The notes under the pieces were generated by a model. That model ran no database searches. It was given only the letters and a program-made list of their open reading frames with translations, and was not told the DNA's origin. From assembly GCF_020379485.1 (NCBI RefSeq), contig NC_063447.1:55789452-55853451 (forward strand): a stretch of 64,000 nucleotides of DNA. The letters run 5' to 3'. The first letter of the stretch is position 1. Each line of letters opens with the position of its first letter. Both the position numbers and the translations under genes were made by a program. Origin of the DNA: Brassica napus (Eukaryota; Streptophyta; Magnoliopsida; Brassicales; Brassicaceae). Shown here in pieces: positions 12,252-23,180 of this stretch.

Positions 12252-12737
12252 AGAAAATGACTAGGAGAGCACTAAAAAGGTTTTTGTCACAAATATAGCC
12301 TCTAAGAATAAAAATGACCAAAATAGCACTTAATGTTTTATCAAAAGAGATAAATATACACTTATACTCTAACGGTAAATTAATGTAGACATTAGGGTTT
12401 AAAGTTAAGGAGTGGGGTTTAGGATTTAGGGTTTAGAGTTTAGGGTTTAGAGTTTATGGTTTAGAGTTTAGAGTTTAGGGGTGGAGTTTAGGCTTTAGGG
12501 TTTAGAGTTAAAGGGTGGGGTTTAGGATTTAGGGTTTAGGATTTAGGATTTAGGGTTTAGAGTTTAGGGTTTAGGGTTTAGAGTTAGGAGTGGGGTTTTG
12601 GGATAAGATTTCAAATTTTAAAAAATAAAAAAAAATTAAATTTTTCAAAAGATAAAATGCTATTTTGGTCATTTTAGTTTTTGAGGGCTATTTTTGTGAC
12701 ATAAACTTAGAAAAGTGCTATTTTGGAGATTTGTACA
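12252..12737. mobile_element. Mutator-like MITE with telomere-like interior
   Basis: Imperfect inverted repeats of about 90 bp, sharing GTCACAAA(A/T)ATAGCC and AATGACCAAAATAGCA, bound the element. An 8-of-9 direct repeat flanks it (TTTTAAAAG at 12243-12251, TTTTAAAAC at 12738-12746). No coding sequence is seen. Confidence 0.75.
12383..12600. repeat. Degenerate telomere-like TTTAGGG repeats
   Basis: Runs of TTTAGGG interspersed with TTTAGAG, TTTAGGA and TTTATGG, on the plus strand. Embedded in a MITE and far from uniform, so an interstitial repeat rather than a telomere. Confidence 0.9.
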
Positions 12738-13528
12738 TTTTAAAACTTGGATTTTATGATTATATGTTGATTTTTTGTTGTATGGTTTAAATATGAAGTT
12801 TAAAGTTTAGGGTATATAACTGAGTGAGTTTAGGGTTTAGTATATAGTGTTTTGGGTTTCGATTTAAGATTTAAGATTATATTTTTAAATAACAAAAATA
12901 TTATAGTTTTAACATTTGTAGTTAGAATTTATGGTAGATGATTAATTAATTATTTTTAAAAGTTTGAAGTTTAATGTTTTATGGTATAGGTCAAAGTATG
13001 TGATTAAGAGTTTAGGGTTAAAGGTTCGAAATAGATATGGTTTGAAATAATGTTTTGAAAATATATAACTTTATAATTTTATATTTAATAATCGTAGTTT
13101 AAATTTTAAAACATTATAAAATATTATAATTTTATATTGAAAATATTGAACCCTTAGACTAAAATCAATCAATGGTCATAAAAAAAATATATAATTTGTA
13201 ATTTTAGTTCTTTTCAAATTTTTTTAAAAAATTGTTTAAATTTTAAAAATGTAGTTACGGGTTTAAATAAAAATTTAAAATTGAACTTGAAATTAAATAT
13301 TATTTTTAAATGATTAAAATTTGAGTTTAACTCTAAACTATAAACGTAAACTTTAAAGCTAAACTTTAAACTTTAAATAATAATAAAAATATTGGATTTA
13401 ATGTTCAATGATAAACTTTAAATTTTTATAACTTTATAATTCTATAGTTTATGATTTGAGGTTTATATTTAAGAAAAGATTAAAGTTAGAGTCTTGTAAG
13501 TCAGAATTGTATAAGTGATTGTAAGAGA

Positions 13529-14074
13529 TAGGGGTGGGCATTTGGGTATCCGTTCGGGTTCGGGTCGGGTATTTCAGATTTTCGGGTATTTCAGATTTTC
13601 GGGTATTTTGGTATAGAGGTGTAGATCCTTTATGTTATTGCTATGGGAGCGTGTACAATTACGGGGGGATGTTCAGTACCGATTCTTATAGTACTGTTCG
13701 AGGGGTTGATAAGCTAATTCCTGTAGATGTCTATTTGCCGGATAGTACTGTTCGAGGGGTTGATAAGCTAATTCCTGTAGATGTCTATTTGCCGGGTTGT
13801 CCACCTAAACCAGAGGCTGTTATAGACGCTATAACAAAGCTTCGTAAGAAAATAGCTAGAGAAATAAATGACATTCATTTAATATCCCTTTCAGATAGTA
13901 ACTAGCACAGAAAAACAAGATGGAATCAAATACAGTGTTAATGAATTTACTGAAGTGAACCAAGGAACGTAGTAACTCGACTGGTTGGAGAGGAACTTTG
14001 TTCGGATTTTGGTTTGGGTTTTTCGGATCGGGTTCGAGTGCCACTTCAGATATCGGGTAAAGTGCCCACCCTTA
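13529..14074. mobile_element. hAT-like non-autonomous element carrying plastid DNA
   Basis: Termini TAGGGGTGGGCA and TGCCCACCCTTA are inverted repeats, and the flanks are a perfect 8-bp duplication GTAAGAGA (13521-13528 and 14075-14082), the hAT signature. Inside the ends are the GGGTATCCG/TCGGGTTCGGG-type tracts common to this crucifer family. The middle holds a chloroplast ndhK fragment plus about 130 bp of unrecognised sequence. Confidence 0.92.
13630..13866 (+). pseudogene. ndhK: Chloroplast ndhK fragment (NUPT) inside a hAT element
   Basis: Translation matches the C-terminal half of plastid NDH subunit K, an Fe-S subunit of the chloroplast NDH complex, including the motif [19 protein letters not shown] and the preceding [17 protein letters not shown]. 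In this copy the G run at 13662-13667 is one base short relative to the coding frame, so the segment before it reads in a different frame. A 54-bp unit (period 54; 13688 and 13742) is duplicated in tandem, repeating 18 residues. Similarity ends abruptly after REI at about 13866. The first half of the gene is missing. It cannot encode a functional protein; it marks plastid-to-nucleus DNA transfer. Confidence 0.93.
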
Positions 14075-14229
14075 GTAAGAGAACATATTTCTCAAGATCA
14101 AGTTAAAGTCTCAACTTGAAGTTTAAGAAACTATACACATTCAGTTGATTTATATTCACTTGATATTGATAAGATGATCTTCAATATAACTTCTTAAAGT
14201 ACTTGAATTCCGTTTTCCGATTTTAGGGT

Positions 14230-14875
14230 ATGTTTGAGGTATTGTTGATTTATATAAACGATACAGATGAGTTATCTAAACTTTTTTATTTTATTTTAGG
14301 GTATGTTTGAGGTATGGCTGAGTTATGTAAATGACACGGCTGAGATATATAAACGTCACTGCTGAGATATATAAACGACACTGCTGAGTAGTGTAAACAT
14401 AGCATAAATCAAACACACAATACATGGGTGAGTTATGTTTTTTACATAGTAACCCAAAAATACAGGTTTTGTGCACCATTCCGATATTCATCCATGTATT
14501 CAAGCTTCAATGAACTCCTCTGTGTCGTCTATGCTGAATCCGTCACTTCTTTTCATCTCCTTCATTTTTTTTTTTGGTTCAATTTTCTCTTTCACTCAGA
14601 TCTGAAAAAAAATTAGATTATCCAAATATGGGTATGAAATCACAAACAAACTTAGTTAAATATATCCCACAATTGTCGATCTGGGTATTTTTTGGAATGT
14701 ATTTGTCTTTTCTCCTCGGAATGCACACTTCTTATAGCTAGGTTTTCGAAGATTGGCAGAAAGTAACTCAGCCACAACTGCATATATAAACCAAACTGCA
14801 TATATAAACCAGCCGTGAAAGAAAAATAACTCAGCCACAACATAAATTAAAACTCAGCCACAAACTCGAAAAACG
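14230..14875. repeat. GGCTGAGTTA motif array, right block
   Basis: Forward copies lie at about 14310-14440; inverted copies (AACTCAGCCACAA) lie at about 14765-14870. The switch to inverted orientation towards the right end supports a transposon with subterminal motif arrays. Confidence 0.8.
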
Positions 14876-15328
14876 TAGCAGAGAAGATGATTTTGGGCGA
14901 TTACAGCGAAAAACATTTCGTAAAAACGATTGGAGACGACGATTTCAGATAAGACGATATCGGAGAAGACAAAAGAGAGAGTTAGTTCGAGGAAGATAGA
15001 GTAAACACAATGTCGATGACGATTTTAGGGAAGAGACGGTTAGGGTTCCTTTAGTTCTTCGATGAAGTTGTGATGTGTTGTTGTGTTTTTTTTTCAACGT
15101 TAAGTAATTAAAGAGATGGTTGATTGTTCTCTATCACTGATGTGGATACTTAATTAGTGATGTGGATTTAATGTTTAAAAATAATTTCAATTAAAAAAAA
15201 CTAACCAAATGCCCTTATTGTCATTTACTAGGGGTATCCAAACACTCTAATAATTTTTAAAAGATGTATAACATTCTAGTAATAAACCAACTTTTCTTAT
15301 ACATTCTAGTAATTTTCTCTAATATATA

Positions 15329-15825
15329 AGATATGGGCCCAATTTCATTCTTACTAGTACAATATAATACTCTGCAATGAACTTCAAATATTACATTTTC
15401 CAGCAAAACTTTAAACGAACTGTATCCAATTAAAAACTCAACCCTTAACTAAAGACTATTAACATAGAAAACAAAACAAAATCCATCGTTGGGACTTGGG
15501 ATTATGCAAATTTATCCCAAATAAATACCACCAAAAAAACTATCCATTTCAACTGCTCTTCCCCAAACCAAACATCCACAACAATAAGACAATGAACCTC
15601 GCAGTTCAAAACACGCATAAAACATCCTTTTTACCAAATCTCGGCAAAACAACTTCACAATAACTTCACAAACATCGGTTTCTCTTACAGAGTTAGAGAC
15701 AATGCAACAAAAACGTACACAACCGCGCTTGCGCTGGGACTTGCCTTTAATTATGATAACAATATAAATGAAGCCTACATGAAACGAACAAAACTTTATG
15801 AACGAGCCCAATGACACGAGTATGA
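15329..15825. other. Intergenic sequence left of Harbinger relic
   Basis: No convincing gene. An open minus-strand frame here has no recognisable domain. Confidence 0.5.
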
Positions 15826-16413
15826 ATGTTTTAGCTATATGCAATATGAACATGTTATTTACATATGCATATATAGGTATTCCGGGACCGGGATCAGCTC
15901 ATGATGCAAAAATTTTAGCACTAGTAATGGAGGGGCCTCATCAATTTCCAACTGCACTTTTTGGAAAGTATTATTTAGGAGATTCTGGTTATCCTCTTCG
16001 ACCTGGATTTTTTACTCTGTATAGAGGTCCTAGCCAATACGATAGAGCTAGCCCGCCCAGTAGTTATGAAGAAATGTTTAACAAAACTACATTCTTCGCT
16101 ACGATATGTTATTGAAAGGACTTTTGGTCTGTGGAAATGAAGGAAATGAAGGAAAATGGAAAGTTTTAAGGAAAGGACTTTTTGGTGTGTGGACTTTTGG
16201 TGTGTGGAAAAGAAAGTTGTTTGCAGTTTCAATCTACATAATTTTATCAGGCTATCAAATTTATGAGATGTTAATATTGATTTGAACTATTCAACTGATA
16301 ATGTACCAACTGAAGACTCTGATTCAAATGAAAACAAAGAACATAATAACACTCATGTGCACTATATGGAAGACATTCGAGATCAAATTTCTGCATTTTT
16401 ATGGGATTCAAGA
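15826..16413 (+). pseudogene. PIF/Harbinger transposase relic (DDE_Tnp_4)
   Basis: The C-terminal part of a Harbinger nuclease (HARBI1-like). It shows the block with PGSAHDAKIL, then YYLGDSGYPLRPGF, and then, after a frameshift near 16086, LHSSLRYVIERTFGLWK. Short local duplications and a stop follow (16135-16210). The family's C-terminal tail, ending near DIRDQISAFLWDSR, is readable up to the stop at about 16413. The N-terminal half and the Myb-like partner protein are absent. A dead remnant. Confidence 0.88.
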
Positions 16414-16699
16414 TAATTTTTATTTTACATTTTAATTTTTTGTTTTAAAATAATTTTTAATAAGTTTATGTATGCTTGATGATAGTTTTTTTTTAATAAT
16501 AAATATTTTACTATTCATAATATTTTAAATTTTATTATTTTTAAAAGCAAAAATCAGAAACTAAAAACAAAAATGTAAAACCACCAATAAATTTTTCAAA
16601 AAACCAAAATCTAATGCAAAATCAAAAACCAAAAAACAATACCAAAAAATAAAATCTAAAATCTAACAAAACAATCATCACCTAAAGCACCTTAAAAGT

Positions 16700-18530
16700 G
16701 AAACTGGAATTCAAAACCCTCCACAGAAAGATCTGATGCCGGGGAGACCATATCAATCGGAGCAATTTCAGCACCAGACAAAGAGTCCGAAGCACTTTTT
16801 CCTCATACTGGACCATAACCACTACCAAGCCCAACCTCACCAGATAAACCGTGAGAAGTGTGGGTTGACTGCTTTTGCCAAGGAAGATGAAAAAATTCCT
16901 GAAAAATGCACACGTATCGTCGCTTAGTTATACGAACACAAAAAAATACAAATGGTTATTATCTGTCAGAAAAACAGCACCTCATAAACTCGCTGTTGAG
17001 ACAGGGACAGCTGTCCCGGTTTGCGGCGGAGGGACTCTGGTATAAAACTGACAGAATTCTGCGATAGGGAGGATCCAGCCCCATCTCTCCGTAACAACAA
17101 TTGCTGGGCAATGTCAGCGTCGATAGTTTGTAGTGCCTGCAGGGACATGGATATATTTATATCACTGAACATTATACGTGAGGCTCAATTATACAAAAGG
17201 GCAACAAGGGTGGTCTCGTCAAGCAAAGTGCTTGCAATCCACTCTAAATCTATTCTGGTTATTTCTAAATTTATTAACTTAAAAGCTGGAACATAAATTT
17301 TGATATAATTTTTTTTAGCACAAACCTTCCCTGTAGCCGCCTGCTCAATGGCGGCACAACCCATATCAAGGTTGTCATTAGTCACAACTTGCACAATTTG
17401 TTCAAGAGCTTCATTTTTAATATTCAGACCCTGGAGCGAATTCCGCAGATGACCTGATATTGACGTGCGCAGGGGTTCCTGCATATAAATGCATAAAAAA
17501 AGCAAGAAAGGATGAATACAATAGCAAGAATGTAAACAAAAAATATTAAGAAGCCAAGCCTTCGAGCAGGAAAAAAACCTTGCACGTCACATGAGCAAAA
17601 TTCCCAGCTAAACTCGCTACCATCATGTGAGCTGCACTATATATACGTGCCTCATCTGGTTCCAAGGCATAATCCTGGAGTCAAAGACGAAACATGTATG
17701 TACGATAGACATACAAGATCAAAACTTGTAGATTCTCTCTACTTAAAGAAAAAAAGAGATGCAACAAAATATACAAAGAAAAAGAGATGCAAAAAAAAAA
17801 GGGTAGACAAGTTCAGATTGGCCAACCTTCAGCACAAGCTCTTTTGTTGTTTGGCAAGCAATGCAAACACTTCTCTGAACAATACCAGACACAATCTCTT
17901 TGATCGCTCTATCCATGGCAAGTGATGCCACTCTGACAATGGATTAAAGTTTAGAATGTCGAAGAAAATACCTTAAATGCGCTAGAAACATAAAGATTTG
18001 CACCAGTTGGTTACAAACCTCTGAAATGGAAAGTGCGTAGCAAATCCGCTTAATTTCTGATTAATAACCACATGATCTCCAATGTTGGGAAGCGCTGCTG
18101 ACAGCTGCTGACCATCATCATAACAGTGAAACTGTATGAACCAGACATATATATATAATAACTTTGATCGATATTCATATAATGATAACTGTACCTGGCT
18201 AATAGAAAAGAACGGGGACAGAGTTGACTGGAACAGTCCTTGAGGTGACGGGAGCTGATCAGGCAAGCCTAAAGTTGCCACTTTTTCGTCTTCCATCAAA
18301 ATATTAGCATACACACGTTGAGGGGCTACATTCTGAAGAAAAAGCAAGGAGGGGGGGGCTAAAATACTGTTGATAGCTATATATCAATAACAAAAAATAT
18401 AACCTGTGATAATAACTTTGAGGGAGTGTCTGTATTTGCAACATCAATAGGAGGAGGAGAAATTGTTTTAGGCTCCTGGATCATCGTTGGTTGAGAACTT
18501 GAGATATATGCGTTACTCCAAGATCTTTGT
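16700..18530 (-). pseudogene. NOT1: NOT1 (CCR4-NOT scaffold) gene fragment
   Basis: NOT1 is the scaffold of the cytoplasmic CCR4-NOT deadenylase. Exon-like blocks in order: about 18530-18404, 18332-18195, 18104-18019, 17932-17827, 17674-17579, 17478-17326, 17136-16981, 16898-about 16700, separated by GT-AG introns. They encode the DUF3819/CNOT9-binding region (EEKVATLGLPDQLPSPQG-like, AMDRAIKEIVSGIVQRSV, MMVASLAGNFAHVTCKEPL-like) and the segment after it. The last block has an in-frame TGA at 16803-16805. Only a small part of the roughly 2,400-residue family protein is present. Intact introns rule out a processed copy; this is a genomic duplicate or transposon-captured fragment. A LINE and a retroposon chimera abut its 5' side. 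Confidence 0.88.
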
Positions 18531-18639
18531 TACTCTCTCTTCCGATCCTTTAGAACAATCGTAAATTGCAGTTAGGGTTTCGAACTATCCCCAAGGGAAG
18601 ATATAAAGAGTGCAGTAATAATATATGGGCCTTTTGTGG

Positions 18640-19374
18640 GTTTAGACAATATTTAACTGATCTTCGAATCCAAAACCCTGACACAACAACTTCAAACCTC
18701 CTCCCGCCAAGTCAACCTACTACCAGTGGGTATCACCTCCAACATCCTCCCCTGGATCTGTTGGGGTCTCTGGCTGAGCAGGAATCAACTGATCTTCGAA
18801 TCCAAAACCCTGACACAACAACAAATTGTCAATAGAGCAATAGTATCTTGTAAGGAATGGGAAAGTGCTCAAGCGATCATACCTAAACCATCAACACTAA
18901 ACCCATCCCTCCCAGCTCCGACGACCGATACTATCGTGTGCCATACCGCGTGGAACAAATAGCATGAAGTTGCAGGTCTCGCCTGGATCTACTCCACCTC
19001 TGACTCAATTGAGTTGTCTCGAGGCTCCTCCCTTCAAAGCGCGGTTGCTTCTCCTCTCGTGGCGGAGGCACTGGCGATTAAAAAAGCGCTTCGGCATGCA
19101 TCGGCTCAATCCTACAAACGCATCTGGCTTCGCTCAGATTCTCAAGGGCTTATCAAAGCCATCAATTCGAATCTCCGACCGATAGAGCTCTACGGTATTT
19201 TATCCGATGTCAGTTTCGTTCGTCTCTTCCGATTTCCTTTCTTTCTCGTTTTCTTTTGTTTTAAAAGAAGCCACAATGGGTCTGCAGACTCTTCGGCCAA
19301 GGCCTGTTAATGTATGAACCTATCCGGATTGGGTCTCTAAAGCTCTCTCCTGTTTTTATTTAGTGAATCAATTT
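18640..19374 (+). mobile_element. LINE 3' end with RNase H domain
   Basis: Encodes the end of a plant L1-type ORF2. A WICWGLWLSRNQLIFE linker is followed, after frame changes, by an RVT_3-type RNase H block with SPLVAEALAIKKALRHA, LRSDSQGLIKAINS and, closer to the end, RSHNGSADSSAKAC. A 35-bp segment (ACTGATCTTCGAATCC...) is duplicated at 18656 and 18786. The 3' tail is split: it continues at 20768 (TTTATGTTGCT plus ten A) after an inserted retroposon. Multiple stops; not functional. Confidence 0.85.
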
Positions 19375-20754
19375 TTTTTTTCCATCAAGTTTATATTATT
19401 AAAAGCAATTGGGCCACGCCCAGATACAACAGAAACACCAAAGGCCCATACATAAATGGGCTACAACAAACGGCCGAAGCCCCAAACAACTTAGACGGCC
19501 CCTCGGCCCAACCTTACAAAACCGGACGATCAAGGCCCATGAGAGAATCAAGGAAGCAGAGGAAGAGACACGTGGGATGATCTACACCATTCAGACCGGC
19601 ATGCGTTTCTCCGCCTCAACTTGCCCTTCATCGACTCCGGAAGAAACCGGATGAGATCGCCGGACCGCTCGTTTCGCTGGAGCTCAGATACCCGCAGAGC
19701 CTCCGCCGAAACCACCTATTTTCCTTGCTTTTACATCATGTCGGAGGTCTTTCTCAAACCATCGAGATCTCCCCTGACACAACCAAACTTCCAACCACTA
19801 GAGAAATCATCGTTCTACCCGCACTGTCAACACGCGGAAGAGATCAATCGAAACACGAGATCACCTCCGCCTTTGAACCGCTTAAAACCCTAGACACGCG
19901 CATCGAGAACCACCTAATTGTTGACTTGACCGACTTCACCTCGGCGGAGAGCTTCATCATCAAAACGAAAACTCCTCCGCCCTGACCCAGAACCACCTAG
20001 ACAGTAACCACTTCTAGCTTCGCACTAAACGAACAAAAGTAACCTTGACCCAGAAGCTTCGGGTTTCTCATCGGCAGCGCGGATCTATGAAAGCATCCGC
20101 ACTCCGTCACCAAACCGGCGAAGGTAAATCTATGGAAGACTCCCTTCCCGGGAACTTGAACCGGCGTCGGCGGAGCTGAAGGAGCCTCCACCCCCCGGAG
20201 AAAAGCCGGCGACGACGGATCTGTGGTAGCCTCCATCTCCCGGAACCACAACTCGAACATGCAATCCGATCTTCTCACGCCACGGCCTCCACGCGAGCGC
20301 GTCGTCCCTCCAAGCGAGGAAACCACCTTGGATGATGGCTCCAATCCAGAGCTCCGACAAGGCACTCGACAAGGCACTCACACTCTTTCACTCTTCTTCA
20401 CCAGAGATAACATCTCTTCCCCTGCCGCCGAAGTCCATCGTCTCTATCGAACAAAGTAATAAACTCCATCGCTTCACCTGCCGCCAAAGAAACCGACGAC
20501 GATGACTCAGACCCGCCGCCGCGACCTGATCCAAACCCCTAAGCTACCGGAGACGGTCGAAACCGGTAAAGTGATGATCTTCCAAGCCATCCCCGGAGGT
20601 CTGACCGCTCTCGGGTCGTTAACGATTGCGCCACGAGAAGGGTCGTCTTCTTCGAAATCAGTATCGTGATCGCCGTCACCGCGGGAAGACGAAGGGGCAT
20701 CTTCGTGAGGGTCAGATGGTGATGTGAAGGAGGAAATGGCGAGTTCGAGGTCCC
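19375..20754 (-). mobile_element. Retroposon inserted in LINE tail, chimeric with host gene
   Basis: A 13-bp duplication AGTGAATCAATTT flanks it (19362-19374 and 20755-20767), and a T run at the left end is its poly(A) tail on the minus strand, preceded by TATAAACTTGATGG. The body is GC-rich with no recognised protein, reminiscent of Sadhu-like or other non-coding crucifer retroposons. Its 5' end (20754 to about 20535) is a fragment of a PUX10-like gene. Confidence 0.85.
20535..20754 (-). pseudogene. PUX10-like UBX protein, N-terminal fragment
   Basis: Minus-strand translation starts WDLELAISSFTS, the end of a UBA domain as I recall it from plant PUX10 (a UBX protein that recruits CDC48 to lipid droplets). 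An acidic linker follows, then MAWKIITLPVSTVSGSLG, the start of the membrane-inserting hairpin, after which similarity stops. No start codon of its own and no UBX domain. It appears fused to the retroposon body without a gap and shares its 5' target-site boundary. The family assignment rests on memory of the family, not on a search. Confidence 0.6.
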
Positions 20755-21203
20755 AGTGAATCAATTTATGTTGCTAAAAAAAAAAGAAACAATATTTAAA
20801 ATGATGGGTCTGGCCTGAATTTTATTAAAAACGTTAATTGTTTTTTATTCTACCCAATTTATTGATAAAGACAAGATAAAAAAAAAAAAAAAAAAAGAGC
20901 TACGGTACCACCGCCGAGCACGGATTCAGTGCTGGATCACTTACGGACAAAAATCTCTTATAGATCAAATAGTCAAAAAAAAATCTAGAGCATCCAAAAA
21001 AAATCTACATGGACCAGTTAAAGGGAAATGACGATTTTGCCACTAATGAAAGAGTAATATGAGTCATTGGATTGTCACATCTATGTTTTAATCTTGGCCA
21101 TACAACTTCATACATGTCTAATTCTCCCTCTTTCTCTTTCTTTAATCTCAGCCACTCACATCCAGACAATCTTCCTTATCTCATTCTCTCATTCGAGTTG
21201 GTA

Positions 21204-22610
21204 AAACTAGTATAACTCGTAAAACTAAACATTTTAAAAAATTATATAATTAGTATAGAAATATTATAATTTACACATGAAATAAAAAAATAAATATTCT
21301 AATTGGTATATGATGACAAAAATGTCATCTAATTCATTTAAGATTTTTCAATTTTTTGTTAAATTATTGCATTACACATTTAATTTTATATTATGTATTG
21401 TATACTTTTAAGGTTATTAACTATATTAGCCATATTTTTATGATAATCAAACATCGAACATATTTTATAAAGCTATGATGTGAAAATATTGGTACAACCC
21501 TTATAACTAGACATATAAACAATATATATATATATATATATATAACTTTTATTATATATTAGACGAATATTACTAGTATAACTAGTACAACTTCAACGTT
21601 TCAGAAATTAACAAAACCAATTTGGTATTTCATATGAGAAAAACAATCATATATCCCAGTTGGTATGTACTCATAAAGTTTCTCTCAATTTAATTTGGAG
21701 TTTTAAAAAAAATATAAAAACTATTACACAATTCCATAAGTTTACATGATCTACCTTATACTTTTAATGTTTGTTAACTTGTTTGTCCACATAATTTTTG
21801 GAAAACATACATGAAATGTAGTTTTACAAAATTGATGATTTCATTGTAACCGGGCAAAGACTTGTAAACATAAATAAGTGGTACAACTGAGGTAAATGTA
21901 TTTATTATGTGGTACAACTAATATTTTATGATTTCACTGCCAAAGTACAATTATGCACAAACTGGTACAACTCAAAAACTAGTACAACTATGTACAGTCG
22001 GTACAACTAGAAAACTGGTACAACTACTTGTTATTTTATTTAGTATTATTTTAAATATGCATCATGTTGTAACTTAAATATATCATCCCATTTAAATATG
22101 TAAAAATATAAATTATTTGCATCATTTCATTTTACACAAAATTAGTATCAATTTTAAGAAGTTATTTAAAAATATGAATCATTTACAACTGCTGATTTAT
22201 ATCATTTACTAATTAAATGTAATTTAAAAAAAAATATTTGATTAAAATGATTTATTTTGGTAAGTAATTCTTAATTAATATTTTTACCGATTATTTGTAT
22301 TATTTGTTGCAATTTTGTTTCTTTCTAATAGCTATTATTATCTTGATAAACAAACTAAAATTGTACAATTGTTTTCGACAATTGTATTAATACAATTGTT
22401 ATCGACAATTGTATTAATACATCACGATTAAAACAATTATTTGCAAAAAAAAAAAAAATCATACATCAAACCCAATCTTTTTCTTCTTTCCGGTGATTCG
22501 CGTCTTTAGAGAAATGGTTGAAGAATTTTCTGGCTCCGCATCTAGCTTTTTCGCCTCGAAACTAAAAAAATAAAGATGATTTTTTCCGAAAATCGTACAA
22601 CTAGTATAAC
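21204..22610. repeat. GTACAACTAGTATAACT motif array, left block
   Basis: Irregularly spaced copies of (A/G)GTACAACTAG and ACTAGTATAACT near 21204, 21571, 21881, 21911, 21958-22026 and 22596. In the densest part seven copies fall within about 70 bp. Confidence 0.85.
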
Positions 22611-23180
22611 TTATAAACGTATCAATTCCAAATCAAATATTATTAAAAATATACTATTCATATATTTGACACATGCAAGCAGAAGAGATTAGACCAATAT
22701 GTCTTATTGGTTCTACATCATTCTCTTTTCTAGCATTTTCATATGCTAGAAACAATCAATAAAGGAAATTATACATTTCATAATTAAGTGATGCCATTTT
22801 CTTGATGGAGGTATATTACTATTGATAACATTAAAATATTCTCCAAATATGTGTAATGTCTATAGAAAATCATAGTTGATAAATTATTTTAATAAAACTA
22901 AAACTATAGTTGAAAGAAAGCAAAATAATAATCTTCTATAGAAATTTTAATAATTAAATAAGTTTTACGATTTTTAAAATAAATAATAAAATAAATTGAT
23001 AAATTATTTTAGTAAAAAACATGAAAATTAATTTAATTGAAGTTGAGAATAAGTTAAACATTTTAAATACATTTATATTATATGTTCATTTGTTTATTAC
23101 GGGCGGGTCTACATGCATAAGCACCACTTGCACTTGCCCAAAGACGGGCCTGAACCTACTATAACTTTTTCTGGCTTTGC

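Larger units (their letters stand above)
9158..15319. mobile_element. Candidate Mutator-like (VANDAL-type) element
   Basis: The ends are weakly inverted (AGGACAATTGACTAG at the left; GAGAAAATTACTAG reading in from the right), with an imperfect 9-bp flank (TAATATTTT at 9149-9157, TAATATATA at 15320-15328, 7 of 9 identical). Dense copies of a GGCTGAGTTAT motif lie towards both ends, partly inverted at the right end. No transposase is visible. Two younger elements (12252-12737 and 13529-14074) are nested in it. Gene-like GC-richer stretches near 11380-11860 were not recognised. The boundaries are the weakest part of the call. Confidence 0.55.

Noticed and set aside
12383..12600. Telomere or chromosome end
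   Set aside because: The heptamers are degenerate, short and inside a MITE.
13534..13905. Expressed 123-codon gene
   Set aside because: It is a frameshifted plastid ndhK fragment fused by chance to MITE sequence.
14291..14843. Open frames overlapping the GGCTGAGTTA motif array
   Set aside because: They arise from the repeats and have no homology I recognise.
19997..20377. Proteins of 80-126 codons in the retroposon body
   Set aside because: Overlapping frames on both strands in GC-rich DNA, no conserved domain; a non-coding retroposon explains them.
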